NCBI GenBank assembly: GCA_036924285.1
Contig: JAYKYS010000007.1
Location: forward strand, 8,494,001 to 8,558,000
Direction: 5' to 3'
Source: Asterella californica
Lineage: Eukaryota; Streptophyta; Marchantiopsida; Marchantiales; Aytoniaceae
DNA: 64,000 bases
The translations under genes and the position numbers were made by a program. Position 1 is the stretch's first letter, and each line of letters opens with the position of its first letter. Shown in pieces: positions 13,470 through 26,500 of this stretch. The notes below the pieces were generated by a model. It searched no databases, had not been told where the DNA came from, and saw nothing but the letters and a program-made list of their open reading frames with translations.

Positions 13470-13935
13470 TACACTCATGTACACTAAATTTAATTTAATA
13501 CCTAACCCTTTCTGCCGGAAGGGTTGGGTATTAAATTAAACCCCTTGCTTATTTACCTCCTCCATCTCCAATGGAGGAGGTGAAAATAAGCAAAAAAAAG
13601 TGTACATTTTTGTAATACAGAGATCAGAATGTACATTCACAAGAATAGGCATCCCTAACGTACTTGTACAGTGAAAATCATTTTCTCTTAACAGAAAACA
13701 TGTGAGTGTTATAATGTAATAAGCTATAATAAAAATTCAAAATCATTTATATATGTTATATGTTAGACAGTCCTGGAGTAGCCAACGCATCTGGAGAAAA
13801 CCCATAAGTCAAGAGCTGACTGCTGTGCTCCTGGAGGTATAAGTCCGAGGCAGAGATTGTAATTCAGCGCCGTTTACTGAGAACATTATTTAGTGTACAC
13901 CTCATGTACACTGAAGTGAAGTGTACATGAGATGA
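13470..13935. repeat. Nested foldback cluster (MITE-like)
   Basis: Two long hairpins sit side by side. The first has 22-nt arms at 13489-13510 and 13519-13540 (one mismatch) around TACCTAACCCTT. The second has arms at 13545-13565 and 13571-13593 around CCTCCTCCAT. They are bracketed by CTCATGTACACT words at about 13474-13486 and 13901-13912, with the inverse at 13920-13931. The bracket suggests one composite miniature element of about 460 bp, or a solo foldback near a separate copy of the terminal repeat. No coding capacity. Confidence 0.6.
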
Positions 13936-13989
13936 ATAAGTAACAAAAAAACCAAGAAGAAGAACCAACAATGAAACGCGATTCTATAT

Positions 13990-16900
13990 AAACTTACTCT
14001 TGACAAAAAAGCAAAATCTCTCTCTTGACCGTTGAAGGATAGTTACTCGTAACTTTGACATCCTTTGTCATTAGAAATACCAGATCTATGATGGGGCTAG
14101 TCTCGTTCCTCCGTCCACCATGCATCCTTCTGTGTATTTTCTGTGTTCGTTCTTCTCTTCTATTCTCCTCCATGATATTTTGTACATCTAATTGCATTTT
14201 TCTGTTATTGGAAAAGATATAAATGTTCTGTCTTCTGACTTCTCTTATATGAGTCGTGTGAAATTATATCATCTTTTAATCTTTTTTACATTCATTTGCG
14301 CTTTCTGTTGTTAGAAAATATGCAAGTGTTATGTATAAATTCTGTATTACATTGTTTTAAAAAGTAAATTTTATTTATAATTATCATATGATAATTAGAT
14401 CTGGAGTTTCATGTAGATCCAGACATAACCAATAAGCGAAACAGACACTCACATGGTGCAGAAACTATAACAGTGAGAGCTTGTAAACTAATGCACATCA
14501 GTTCATTTTTACATTAACTTATTCTATAACTAGTCCAGTCTTCTAAGTGTATAGAGGTGATAATATTTATCGAACCTCTCTGACCTTCTAAGTGTACATG
14601 GGTGTGAATAATATATATCCTAGTTTATCCTACAAAACTAGTGTTTCATCCCTGGAATACCATGGATCAAAATTGCCTCTTCCTATTTCATTTCTCTCGC
14701 ATCAGTAATATCACCTATCTTTCTTTTTCTCTCTCTCTTCATTAGTTATTCTCAGTTGTTCAAAAGATTATTTAAAAGAGAGCGAAAATGTTTTACAAAT
14801 CACCTCCATCGGTGGTCCATTACTTTGAGATCGGAAAATATATAAATCTTATGGTTGATCACTTACCATTTACCATAGTTTCAACTTTCAAGCTCTTTAA
14901 TCTCAATGACCATATAAATAAATAAAAGATTAGGATATCAGTATTCAAGAACTGATGTCAAGAAAAACTTCCTGATATCAGCAAAAATTAGAATTTAGAC
15001 ATCTAGCTCAATAGTTATCAAGATATGGATATCGAACTTTGATAACTATATTTGAGATAGTTATCGATGTCAATAATTATTTTTTGATATAAATAAAAAC
15101 ATTTGATATCAAAAACCTTTTCCTGATATTCAGGAACCCTTCTCTTACCCCTATAAATATGTAACCAAGAGGACTTCATTATTCGAATGGGCTACATAGA
15201 AATAAATTTAGCCGTTATAAACCATAATACCTTTGCAATAGTATGTGTTTGTGAGAACAGAACTGCAGATTCTATCCCTAAAAGGAGAGACAAGTAATCT
15301 TTCAGCAATCAGGAATTGATATCCAATCTCTTGATATCAATAAGATCATAAAAGACAGATATAGAACTTGATAATTATAACTTGAATAGTTATAGAGATT
15401 CTATAATTATAACTTGGATGGTGATAAAGGTAAATAACTATAACTTGGATGGTGATAGAGATAAATAATTGTAACTTGGATAGTTATAGAGTTAGAGATC
15501 TATCTTCTGATATCAAGAAATTTTTTCTTGTATCAGTTACTGATTATTGATAGTGTCTTCATTCCTCTTACAACATGAACAGAATATTCACAAGTATTTT
15601 GTGTCATGTTCATTCATATGTATGTATAGATTTTTCATTTTTGTCGTTTAGTATAAATATCATATTCTGTTTACATTCATAATATGGTAGGAATCCACAT
15701 GGAAGGGAAAAGAACTGAAAATAATATTAAGAAATTTGAGAATTAAGAAGAATAATAGTTTTAACTTATAAACCAAAATCCTCAAGCTTTTAGTTTATCC
15801 CACGTTGGACACGTACAGCGACGATACGATATTTCTGGTTCTGATTACTATGGAATGTATTTATACATTAAACATCAAGATTTAAAGTATGTCATTATTT
15901 GATCGCATGTTAAATGCTTATAAAAAACACAACAAGAGGATTTCAAGTATATTATAAGACTTTGACTATTGCATTGTTGAGTGAGATTTATTGTTGCAAT
16001 AATAAATACAAGGATGATGTTTGAATACACTTTTATTTGATATAAGAACCAAGGGATTATTTATATATCCGACCCCGATACCACTTCGAATATGTTGATG
16101 CCTAGCAGGTGTAGCGTGTAGAGAATCCCTAAGCAAGATTTAAGGGTGCAAAGTCGTGTTTACGGAGGATAATATGGAGGTAGTGTTTACAAAGGATAAT
16201 ATGGAAGGTTTAGTCTCTGGGATGTCAACGAAGGAGATGTGTGAAATATGTAAGAACAAATGAAGATCTTAAATAATTAGCTGATGTAATATAATAAGAG
16301 TAATAATATAATAGTTATAATTTATCAGTTTCATGCATATTGTGTATAAATCGTTCAGGTCTACACATAGCAAAATATTTTAAATAACCAAATAATTTAT
16401 TTATGTTATTATCATGATCAAATGTTTTCATAACATGAGATCGTTGAGATTTGGTGACTTATCATTAGATCAATATGCTCATTATAACAATTTTTCTCTT
16501 CAGCTTATTTGAATATAATTTTAAGAAGGTTTTGATCTATCAAATTACAAATATGAAGTGAAGTGCATCCATGTGGAACCTACAAATGGTAATAAATATA
16601 TGACATCGTAATTATTATAATTATAATCGATTTACGCTATTCAAACAAACTAATCAAAAGTTCAAAAAAACGAGTTACACTAATATATTAGTTTTATATC
16701 ATGTCAAAAATATCTATTGTTTGCGCATGTATATGTTTTACAAAGAGTGACATCCTCGAGAGTTTAGACTAAAAAACCAAGTTTGAGAATTAAAGATTGA
16801 TCAATTCTAATTTAGAATTGAAAGTTGATTGCAGTTAATTATATATTTAATCAAGTACTTTCCTATCATAAGCTCTATTAGATACAGACGTCAGATCTAA

Positions 16901-18650
16901 ACCATCAAACTATGATGCATTGCAACATTTGAAATGATACTCGATGGTGAACCTATAACAACAATAAAATGACGAAGTTCACTATATTTTAAGATAACAA
17001 AAGAAAATTATATACTACTCAAATATCTGAACTCCATATTCTTTATCTACCAGATATCAACAAATATTAATAAAGTTGAGAAATATAAGTATCTGTAATA
17101 TATCTTGAGTGTATGAAAAGTCTACAGAGATGTTTGCATTCACAGGAGACATGGAGAACAACTTCATATTGTCTCGAGGGTCAAAGTACAACAACTGATA
17201 TGCTGATATCAATATAATTGTTTTCTAATATCAATAATTTATCAGATATTCGTAAGAAAACTAATACAGTAAGTGATGCACTAAAGATTACTAATATTTA
17301 GTAAATGAACTCTGATTTCTATAGTGTAATATAAAATAAAAAGGGATGTATAGTAATCAAGGTAGATTACTTGAGTGTTTATAATAATCGAATTTTGATT
17401 CAATGACCATTATAGTATTCGACATTTATTAGTATAAGCACATAGTAATAAAATATAATAATAAAACTTCAATTATTCTTAACGCGATAATAATTAAAGT
17501 CCATTACTATTTACTGATATCAGTATCTAAATTTTTGATTATTAATAAACTATTCGCATTTTGTATCTAGTAGTTTACGTTAAAATTCCATATAGGATAG
17601 TACAAGAGATCGCAGATTATATTATAGACCTAAAATGTAGGTGATAAGAAAACAGAGAATAACGAGGATGACATGGAATATGTCGAACTTTACCTAGTTT
17701 ACAACAAAAATATTCATTATTAAAAGTCCATTAATAAAAGATTTGACAAGGAAACTGTTATTTTAATACTATTGAAAACCTGTCATCTTTATTGGTTTTT
17801 GCTGACCAAACAGGCTTTTGCACTTAGTTCAGTAAGGCATATTTTGTCGTCGGATCTAATAGTGAATAACACGTAATATTTGTCTATGATATATCTACGA
17901 GCTAATGACGGTTCATTTATTATTGAAGTTGAAATAACTACAAAAGAAGATCAATTAAATGTTTATACGAGCAAAAATGTTTCATCAAGAAAAGAGAAGC
18001 AAATATTATAAACCCCTCCAAATTAGAAATATTACTGAGACTGAATAGATATAAAGGATCCTTAATTTATTTTTCAGGAATCAAATTTCAACTTTAGGGA
18101 GTATTGATCCCAAATTAGTCAGAGAAGTGCAATGATTTGGTCGAGAATTCATATCTTTTGTTCTAAGTACGCACAACAGATGAGCTAATGATAGGATATT
18201 AATACGACCATAAATATTTTGGATTTGAGAATAAAATAGAAGAAATTTGACATTTTATTAATTTTAGTTTGAATTATTCGTGTTATAATAGCTATGAATA
18301 ATGCTGAATACAAAAATTATGTTCACTTTTATATTCACTAATATTATATGCAGATGTAATAAAAAAGGATACAGAAGAATGATGAAAACTCTCGCAGTGT
18401 TCTTGTATTAAATCGATCGAAGTATGTACACTTAAAAAAATACAACACCTTAAATATATTAATATCCAGTTAATCCGCCTTAACGTGTAGTGCAAGTGAC
18501 AATGAATATCGCACTAATAATGACATATCCTAATAGCAGTGCTCTATGTAACTGTTAACTTACTAAAAATATACGCGTAATGAAAACGTAAGATAGATAT
18601 ATTGAATGAAAATATAAGATAGAAAATATCAATAAATTCTTAAACAATAC
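13990..18650. other. Long AT-rich gene-free stretch, TGATATCA-rich
   Basis: No gene is supported; the longest open frame is 67 codons. Between about 14930 and 17270 the words GATATC, TGATAT and GTTATCAA recur in both orientations, making many short palindromes. A TATA-like box CTATAAATA lies near 15160. A tandem repeat is annotated separately at 15372-15490. Confidence 0.5.
15372..15490. repeat. 31-32-bp tandem repeat, about four copies
   Basis: Units start at 15372, 15404, 15435 and 15466, each opening TAA(T/C)(T/G)ATAACTTG-like and ending in a TATAGAGA- or GATAAAG-type word. The period is 32, 31, 31. It lies inside the GATATC-rich stretch and has no coding potential. Confidence 0.7.
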
Positions 18651-18659
18651 ATAAATAAA

Positions 18660-19830
18660 CTCACTCCACCAATGCGAATCCTCATGCCAAGTTTGGTGGT
18701 GTATGTCCAAACGGCGCATGGGCTTGAGGCATAAGCGTCAACTGTAGTGAGGAAAGTGTGCTAAGTTGGTCACCATCTAGCGAACCCACCACGGTCGCTG
18801 ACTCCTTGTCCTATTTTGTATCTTAATCACGAAGGTTGGGTAAAGCGTATCATGGCCTTTTGACAAAACCTTTTCGAGCCCAGATCCTCCTTGTCTGGTA
18901 GGAAGTACCCCTAACAGAACGTCAAAGATGACCAAAGTTTCACTCTACAGTTTGATGAAATAGTGACGTTTCACGCTTGTACGCGCTGAAAAACTCCAAG
19001 TTCAAGAAGCTGGCATAAAGACAGTGTAAAGGCAGATCTGACGAGTCACATCATGAAAGCTCAGGCGAACGCTCCTCTGCATCAAGCATCAGCACTTCGT
19101 GTAGGAGTTTCAGCTTCCTCCTCCTTTTCTGCTTGGGAGAAACAAGTTAGACACCGACTCTCTCTCGAGGGGGACGAGTGCAGAATCTTAGAACGCAACT
19201 TCAGCAATAGCACAATCTGGACAAATTTGCAGAGCCGTGTCAGGTGAACAAGCATACCTTTTACGGTTCCGTTCCCGACGCTTTGAACTTTTGGAAACTG
19301 GGTTTACATGTGTGACTGGAGTGACTGACTGACTGCAGTAGTTGAATTCCGATATATGACAAGTTTCAAGATGGTAACGACCGCTCTAATCGGTACCTTC
19401 AAGCGCTAGCTTTGCCTGGAAGCTCCGGACTTGTTGTTAGGATTTATTGCAGAGTATTTATTGAGTTGAATACCCGCGTACAGTACATGAACTGTCACCT
19501 GTCGTTCAAGTCCACGGTACGTTTCGTCGCTTTTTGGTGAAACCTTCCCGACGGGAAGATGTAGAGGGAGGGAAGCACGTCGGAGGGCGAAGCTTGTTTC
19601 TCTTCGTCTTGTAGTAATCATAGTGATTGTCCTCTTTCTCGAACCAACAACTACCTCCACTACAGTTCAATCGCGTGGTACAAGAAGAGTGACTGTCTTT
19701 GACCGAAAGATGGCTGCCAAAGCCACGAGTGTTCTCTCCCTTCCCTTGTGCTGATGCTTCCAGCCTGCGCCCGACCTCCACAATTAGAGCCTCTCGGTGA
19801 AACCAGGAGTGCGGGATCGAGCACATTTGG
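18660..19830. other. GC-richer block without an identified gene
   Basis: Base composition shifts upward relative to the preceding AT-rich DNA. Open frames of 64 to 106 codons occur on both strands (19053-19247 plus; 19406-19826 minus), but they overlap each other and show no motif. It could be a decayed exon or 5' region of a host gene, but I cannot support one. Confidence 0.3.
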
Positions 19831-19834
19831 CCGC

Positions 19835-20070
19835 CTGGACCAGACCCAGCCTAGGTTTTGCCTGCTTACCTGTAATTTGCCGGCGGTTTGTTCCAGGTGA
19901 CGGATTTTTGTGTTAACTCAGCGGCGGTTTTTAGCAATTTTCTAATATTGTTCACTTTTTTTGTGTTTTGAGATAAAAATTATCCGGAATTCTCTACTTA
20001 TCCTGCTTTTCTAGAAAAGTTGCCGGGGCACATTTCACGGGATGCCGGATCTAGGCTGGGGCTGGCCTGG
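19835..20070. mobile_element. Short terminal-inverted-repeat element
   Basis: CCAGACCCAGCCTAG at 19840-19854 faces CTAGGCTGGGGCTGG at 20051-20065, one mismatch in 15. The ends are separated by about 200 bp that share the TTTTGTGTTAACTCA core with 12820-12975. Size, inverted ends and a second diverged copy fit a MITE. I could not define a target-site duplication. Confidence 0.5.
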
Positions 20071-22290
20071 ACAAGCTCTCCCTCATAGGAACATCAGTTG
20101 GGAGAGGATCTGGAACGAGGCTCCGAACCACCAAATCCGGCCTCCGCTTTTCGCCTGGAAGCTAACTGTTATCTTCTTCTTCAGCCTTCAGCCGCTACTG
20201 TACCGTACTTGAATAGTAGGTGAGGCAAAGCTGAGCTATAAAGCGAACTAGCCGAGCCATACAACGTGTCGCATGCACGTTGGTCTTGCTCCATCTGGCA
20301 TGTTAAAAGCCAAGAACCTGTTAACTCTACATCTTCCGGTTAAACCGCGTCTCCTCGTATTTAGCGAAATAGCGATGAACTTAGCTTGAGAGTCCTTCGA
20401 CTGTGTAGCATAGCCTCGCTAAAACAGTGCCGATAAGTTAGCCAAACGTTACCATCACGGTAATTCTACGTGCAGTACGAATCGTGGTTTGCCGTATTTC
20501 CCTTTCTTCATACGGTGCTCTTATATTACAGTCAAGAACATCTTGAGCTGCATGGTTGGACTCCGTTGGGGGTTTCCACCTGTTCGTGTCGTATATGCTC
20601 TTCACTGTAAACATGTCCACCTCTACCGGTTTCTTCGAATGTCAGCTTGTATCATCGGCCAAATTTAGCAGTTGCTACCACGTACATTTGAGTCGCGCTC
20701 CTCTACGTCCGAGGGGACTAATTTAGAGCATTTACATTAGCCAAATGGTTCCCACTATTAAGCTGGGTCCCTTGTTTTCTTTTTCTTTTCTGAAGCGAGA
20801 AGCACCGAAACAGTTTATCGTCCCAGCGACCGCGGGGACCTTGTAACGGAAGAGAAGGGAAAAAGCAGTTTAAGTACGGGATCGGCAAGACACTAACGGA
20901 GAAGCTACTCCGGCAGTAATTTTTACAAGCACTGCAGGCTCAGTCACGGTTAACTACGGTAGTTCTGCAGGATGCATGCTATAGACTACAGTAGATAGGA
21001 TGTTAGAGCATTTCTCCACTACGACCTAAGCACTTACCTCTAGTGATATTTGGTACATTTTTTGTGAACTGGAAACTGGTATCTATTATTACACCGTGGT
21101 CTTGTTTTAAAGGAGTCATATAAATTTGTTCATGTAACCTCCAGTCGTTCCCATGAGAAGGAGAACTCTAATTGTTACTCATCAGTACTCCGCAGTCACT
21201 ATCACATTAGTGACTTCTCATCTCCAGTAAGTTAACGGAAGCAAACTCTGGGATGGCAAACTGAACGTTCTCAGCCTGAACATGGTAAGGGTAAAAAGTC
21301 TTACAAATGGCATCTTGATAGTGGTTAAACCCCCGCTTCTCATACAACTTCTGGGTTATCAGAGCCTCCACTTTTCATAAACCTGATTTAGAAATTTATG
21401 AATCTGGGTTACCCGGAGAAGATGCGTCTCAAGATTCTGTAACCATCCGGAAACGATTCATGACGTACATGGTCACGATCTAGAGCTTTTTGAACGTATT
21501 ACATATTTGTCAAAATCAGAATAAATTATAATAAAGTATAAAATACAAAAAATCTAAAATATCTCGACCACTCACAAGAGTCGAGGTAGCAACTTTTTGA
21601 AATTCAAATATATAAATTTTTTAACAGCTGCCCAGAGATAGCTGTCATGACAGCCTATTCGCTGTGTACTCTGTCTTCTGTGACCTACATGGAAGTTGTC
21701 AATCCATGCTTGGTCCAGTCTAAGCATGTGAAGAAAAACCCAAAGCATGCGAATGGGAGGTCATCTCTTCCTCATCGTTCTTTCCTGCTCATTGTGCTAT
21801 CTGCACAATGAGCTTTTTTTCTTCCTCCCCTCTCCAGGTTCATCTTATCTCTTGTACCAAAGTTGTTTTTCTTTCTGTTTTTCTTTCTTTCTCATGGTTA
21901 TACTTCCTAACACTGCTTTGTTTACACTTAGAGAAAGCAACACATATGATTTTTAGTCCAAATAGCTAACTTTCAGATTTGTATATTTTTGAATTTGTGA
22001 GTTTTGCAGTTATTTTCTTGTTGCTGACAGAAGAAATTGCAGAGGTGAAGGAGTTGGTAACGTGAACCATTGACTAGGAAGGAGAAAAGGAGTAAGATAT
22101 TACCATACGCTATGCTTTTTTTAGGTATTTTTCATGAGATTATAAATATTTCTGTTTGTGGTAAATAGTATATTGTACTGTGCTTAGTTTACTTAGAAAT
22201 ATAATAGAAAAGATTATTGTTTGTGCTTTAGATAATTTCAAAGAGCAAACAGTTGACATAATAGAGTGGTAGATGCTGGACTGATTATTG
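20071..22290. other. Gene-free stretch
   Basis: No recognisable coding sequence. The open frame at 21747-21956 is Leu/Phe/Ser-rich and has no family resemblance. The DNA becomes AT-rich again after about 21450. Confidence 0.4.
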
Positions 22291-22319
22291 AATTTCTATT
22301 TTTTTACAGTGGATCTCAT

Positions 22320-24560
22320 GGCTGAGAGACGTTGGGGCAGTTTGCTTTTGATCGGATAAATTATCATGACAAGAGACGGTCCGATAGTGTAGAGGTTATA
22401 AGGATTCCCGGTGATCTCTTAGACTCTTACAATCGTTTGCATCATGCGTTGAGACCTCGTGCTACACATGCTGCGTGTTTGAGATGATTGTTGGACGGTG
22501 CAGCATGTCGTATAGAGGATCTAGAGAAAACACGTGTTGATAGCAATACCGGCGAGAACGTCCCTAGTGACGATATTCAAGATGCTATAGTTGAGAATAA
22601 TCAAGACACGGTCCTTGATAGTCAGACCGAACATGAATCCACCGTAGCACCGGTGGATAGGTTGGAGGATGAACCTTTTGTAGATGTGGAGGATGCACCC
22701 ATAGAACATCCCTCCTGCTGAGTATGGTATATGGGTCGAGGGAAGATTTTGGATTTCTGCGAGGTGTTTTGTGTGACTTGTCCTCGACAAGGTTGTAGTC
22801 TATATTGTCTCTCTTTCGTGATTACAACTTATCTTTAGCGCAAGCAACTGAAGTTTATTTGTGACGATGGATACAAGATAGTTTTTGTTACATGAGAGAT
22901 GGAGTTTGATTGTATTGACATAACTTGGCATTGTTGGTCAGATGTATAATGCCGCTTTATGTGTCGAACTCAGTTACATCGCGATTGCAAGCATGTTGAC
23001 GGTGATGCGACTAACGTATCCACAGAGAAGCATTGATAGGACTTTCAAAGCGGCTTAGGACAACCTATAGGTTGGATTGAGACAGCCAAAGGGTTATGGA
23101 GTGAGCATAAAGATGCTTTGTTACTTGACCTATCATTATCCACATGTGAGATGCTCATCCAAGGATTCATTTAGGTAGAAACTTGTCATATTTGTTTATT
23201 TTGTCTTGAGTGTGATGCGTGGATGATGTATAGAGCCATTGGTGTTGTACGTGGATTGTCGATGAGACTCATATTGTAATGGATATCATGGGACTATCTC
23301 GTTCATCAATGTCAAGGACAATCGAGTTATTGAGATGGTCACCATAACTCGCATAGAGTGTGAGAGCTCGTGGAGGATAGAGACATCTGTTGTGTAGAAA
23401 GGGATTACCATGCTCATGGATAGAGGTTTGGTTATCTCAAAGATTATCCATGATGATATTCATAGCGTGGATATCATTATTGATGAGTGAGTATTTATTT
23501 TTATTTGTATTTATATATTTATATAGTATATATCTATTTGTTTATCTTCTTGTATGAAAAAAATATAAATGTTTGATCACTTATTTATTGATCGTCGGAT
23601 GTAGATAATGTATTTACAACCAGAAAGATTTATAACACAAGACGAAAAATATTATGCATAAGTTCAAAGATGAGCTACAGGATGCGAAGATGTCGTTATC
23701 CGATCGTAAGAAGGAGCTAGGAGTGTTCTCAGTTGCGACGTTGAAGGAGTATTGTCGAACAAAAAGACTTCTTCTTAGTGGCAGTAAGGTTGTGATGGAC
23801 CATCGTGTAGTCGACGTTTTGGATTTCCTCGTGGAAGACTATTGGGCTCTAGAGCAAAGTCACATATTGAGGTATCCTAAGCTTGTTGCGCATGGCATTG
23901 CATACAAGTTGAAGTCATGGATTTACACTTGTGCACGTGTTGCTCGAATCATATAGACTCTGTTGTTATTATCTACTCATTGTTTTGATAAATTATATTT
24001 TTTTTGTATCCTTTCTAAGCTATGATGATTTGATCTGAATTCCATCAAGGGGTGACAAGCAACCATTGATTATGATCTTGCACATCATGACTGCTGTCTC
24101 ACATTGGACGGATGATCACTCTGATTGTCGGATACTTCATGGAGAGAGAGAGTGTTTGTCACGACAGTTCAGAGAGGATGCACGTTATCCACATGAGGGA
24201 CGTACGCACCTTGCGGTGCTATATTTTATGAAGAAGCACTTCACACCAATAAAGATGCGATATTACACTCGAGTCAAAGAGAACTTCATGAGTGAGACTT
24301 TTCACTCTGTTATCAACAAATTAATTACTAAGAGGATCCATTAAGAGCAATCGCATCAGACTCGACTAGCTTACGCCGCTATGGACTAGAATGAGAACAT
24401 TCGGCATGATGTTGTATCGAGACATGCACGACGTCAAAATGATTCATCAGTTCATAGACGGCCGGTCACTAATCAAGTGTTAGTCTTACGTACTATAATG
24501 TGGAAGGACGAGTTACGAATACGCATGCTTGCTGATATCTCACCAAGCACACAACTTTCA
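22320..24560 (+). pseudogene. Decayed DDE-type DNA transposase with a SAP-like segment
   Basis: Four consecutive coding islands on the plus strand appear to be one broken protein. At 22340-22720 there is WGQFAFDRINYHD and an acidic stretch. At about 23390-23490 there is GITMLMDRGLVISKIIHDD, like the '..GL.i..iv.D.' block before the second catalytic Asp of cut-and-paste transposases. At 23654-23956 LKEYCRTKRLLLSGSKVVM resembles a SAP domain, followed by a block ending WIYTCARVARI. At 24066-24344 HWTDDHSDC and SETFHSVINKLITKRIH resemble the C-terminal part of Kolobok-like transposases. Stops and frameshifts separate the islands. Transposase identity is likely; the superfamily is uncertain. No terminal inverted repeats were defined. 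Confidence 0.5.
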
Positions 24561-25039
24561 GATTTGTTCATCCTTGGCTTTTATAATTATCATAATGGAA
24601 GTTGATTACACCATCATATGTTTATTTATTAGTGATTCTAATTCCAACTTATGTACATTTGCAGATGGTTATCTATTGCAAGTTGTCATTATACATATAG
24701 AGTAATCGTTTTGATATCTATAGATACAGATAAGAGATTTTCTTTGAAACATATAAACTTATATTGAGGATATATATTGCTTCGCATGACTCTTGATATT
24801 GTGACATTGTTGATTTTCGTTATTATGAGAAGTCCATGGTCGAACCGTTTCGAAATACTTTGAAGTCTGCATTTGGATGTAATATATTTATGAAGGGTTT
24901 CAGTTTGAGAAATAACAAACATATAGTATGTCCATAGTCTTTTGACTATGGGCATGAATTTCACAATGATAATAAATGGAGTTTATTATTAATAGAAATT
25001 TTGCAATGTCATTGAGGGTTGAACCCCCTGAGCCCCTGG

Positions 25040-25800
25040 CTTGAACGACATTTCCAAGGAGCTGCAATCAGCTCTCAAACTAGCTATTCCAAGTGCAGTA
25101 TGTATGCCTAAAAGCAAACAAGCATCAATCAACCATAAAAATATAATCAGAGCTAAGAACAATCATGTGAAATCATGTGAAAATCAAAGTCTGCTATTGA
25201 AAAATCTAAAAATTACATGTCTTCATTTTCCAATAAATTCTACTCAAAGATACAGAATAGTCAGTTTGCTGCTAAATCATGGAATGAAACCAGTGAAAGA
25301 TTTATTCTCTTCAAATAGCTCATCTTTCACAACTTGCTTTAAGCAAACATGGAGTTCAGTTCGATCTGCAAAACCCAACACCCCGGCAATGGCTTAGTAA
25401 ACTTGATACCTCTGCCGCTTGGGCTAGTCCTTGGAAAAAGCAGCTGCATGTGCAACAATGAGCTCATGATCTTTATCTAGAACAACTCCCAGATTTTCCA
25501 TGGCTGCAACTTCAGCTGCAGCCTTTGCATAACGAGGAAATCAATCTCGAAGCTCATCCTCGTTGACACTAACTTCTAGTGATTTCAATGTCCCATCCGT
25601 CACAACCCAGTACTCTCAAACCTCATCAAATGCCACCCAGCTCTCTTTCTCCGTGTGTGGTATCTCGCTATATATCCCTACATCCTCCAAGTATCATATT
25701 CTGACCCAAGAATACAACAAGAACAAGCTTCGAATAGCTTCTGCAAATGTGCAAATGTACTACAGCAAAATACTAAAGAGATAAGGCACTGAATATGCTA
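25040..25800 (-). pseudogene. Unrecognised host-like pseudogene
   Basis: Read on the minus strand from about 25720, one frame gives EIPHTEKESWVAFDEV, then VVTDGTLKSLEVSVNEDELR, then YAKAAAEVAAMENLGVVLDK, and further on AIAGVLGFADRTELHVCLKQ. These stretches have normal protein composition but are broken by at least four in-frame stops. I do not recognise the family. The lack of AT-driven composition and the long alternating helix-like segments suggest a former cellular gene rather than a transposon. The 94- to 140-codon open frames further upstream on the same strand (26039-26755) are dominated by a DNA tandem repeat and are not taken as its 5' exons. Confidence 0.4.
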
Positions 25801-26209
25801 AAGAAAAGACCGGATAAGAAGTTAAGAAAGGACAGAGAAAATGTAGTATACCACGCAAGAACTTGCAGAATCTCCGATAGAAGTACAATTCGTCCGGTTG
25901 ATTGTACATGAAAAACTCTTTATGCGCATGCAAATGATCAAGTCCTTAAAAAATGAGCAGAAAAGTAAGAAGCAAAGAAACCAACAGAACTCTGATCAGA
26001 AGGGAGCTACAAGCAGCATTATAGCTATAGAGCAAAAACTAGAAGAATCGATTGGAACTTGAATGAGAACATTCTGTCATGCCAAAACATGAGACCAATG
26101 ACAAATCAACGTTATACCGTGAGAAAATCCAGAACGTGACAGTGAGCGCCGCAAGAAACAAGTGAGAGCAGCAGAAGTGTTCGTGCGAGAGAAGTAGAAA
26201 GACAGCGAA

Positions 26210-26500
26210 AACTACACGGCAAGAAACCAGCAAGAAAGAGGACGCCGCAGAACGAACGAGCTCATATGTGAGATGCAGCAACAGCAGTTTTCGCGAGAGC
26301 AGCAGGAATAGAGGAAAATGCACAGCAGAGAATCAACGAGAACGAGAGTGCCATAGAACGAACGAGCTCTTACACGAGAGAGAGCAGCAGTAGTGTTCGT
26401 GTGAGAACGATAGCAACAAAAATGTTTCAAAACGCACGGCAAAAAACCAATGAGAACGAGGACGTGACAGAATGAACGAGCTCCTACGCGATGCAGCCAA
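26210..26500. repeat. Imperfect tandem repeat of about 105-115 bp, three copies
   Basis: GAACGAACGAGCTC at 26253 and 26358 and GAATGAACGAGCTC at 26472 mark three units, each preceded by a CACGGCAA(G/A)AAACCA- or GAGAACGAG-type word. The repeat accounts for the overlapping open frames on the minus strand here. Confidence 0.6.

Noticed and set aside
19406..19826. 84- and 106-codon minus-strand frames
   Set aside because: They overlap each other in different phases and have no similarity to a known family; not enough to claim a gene.
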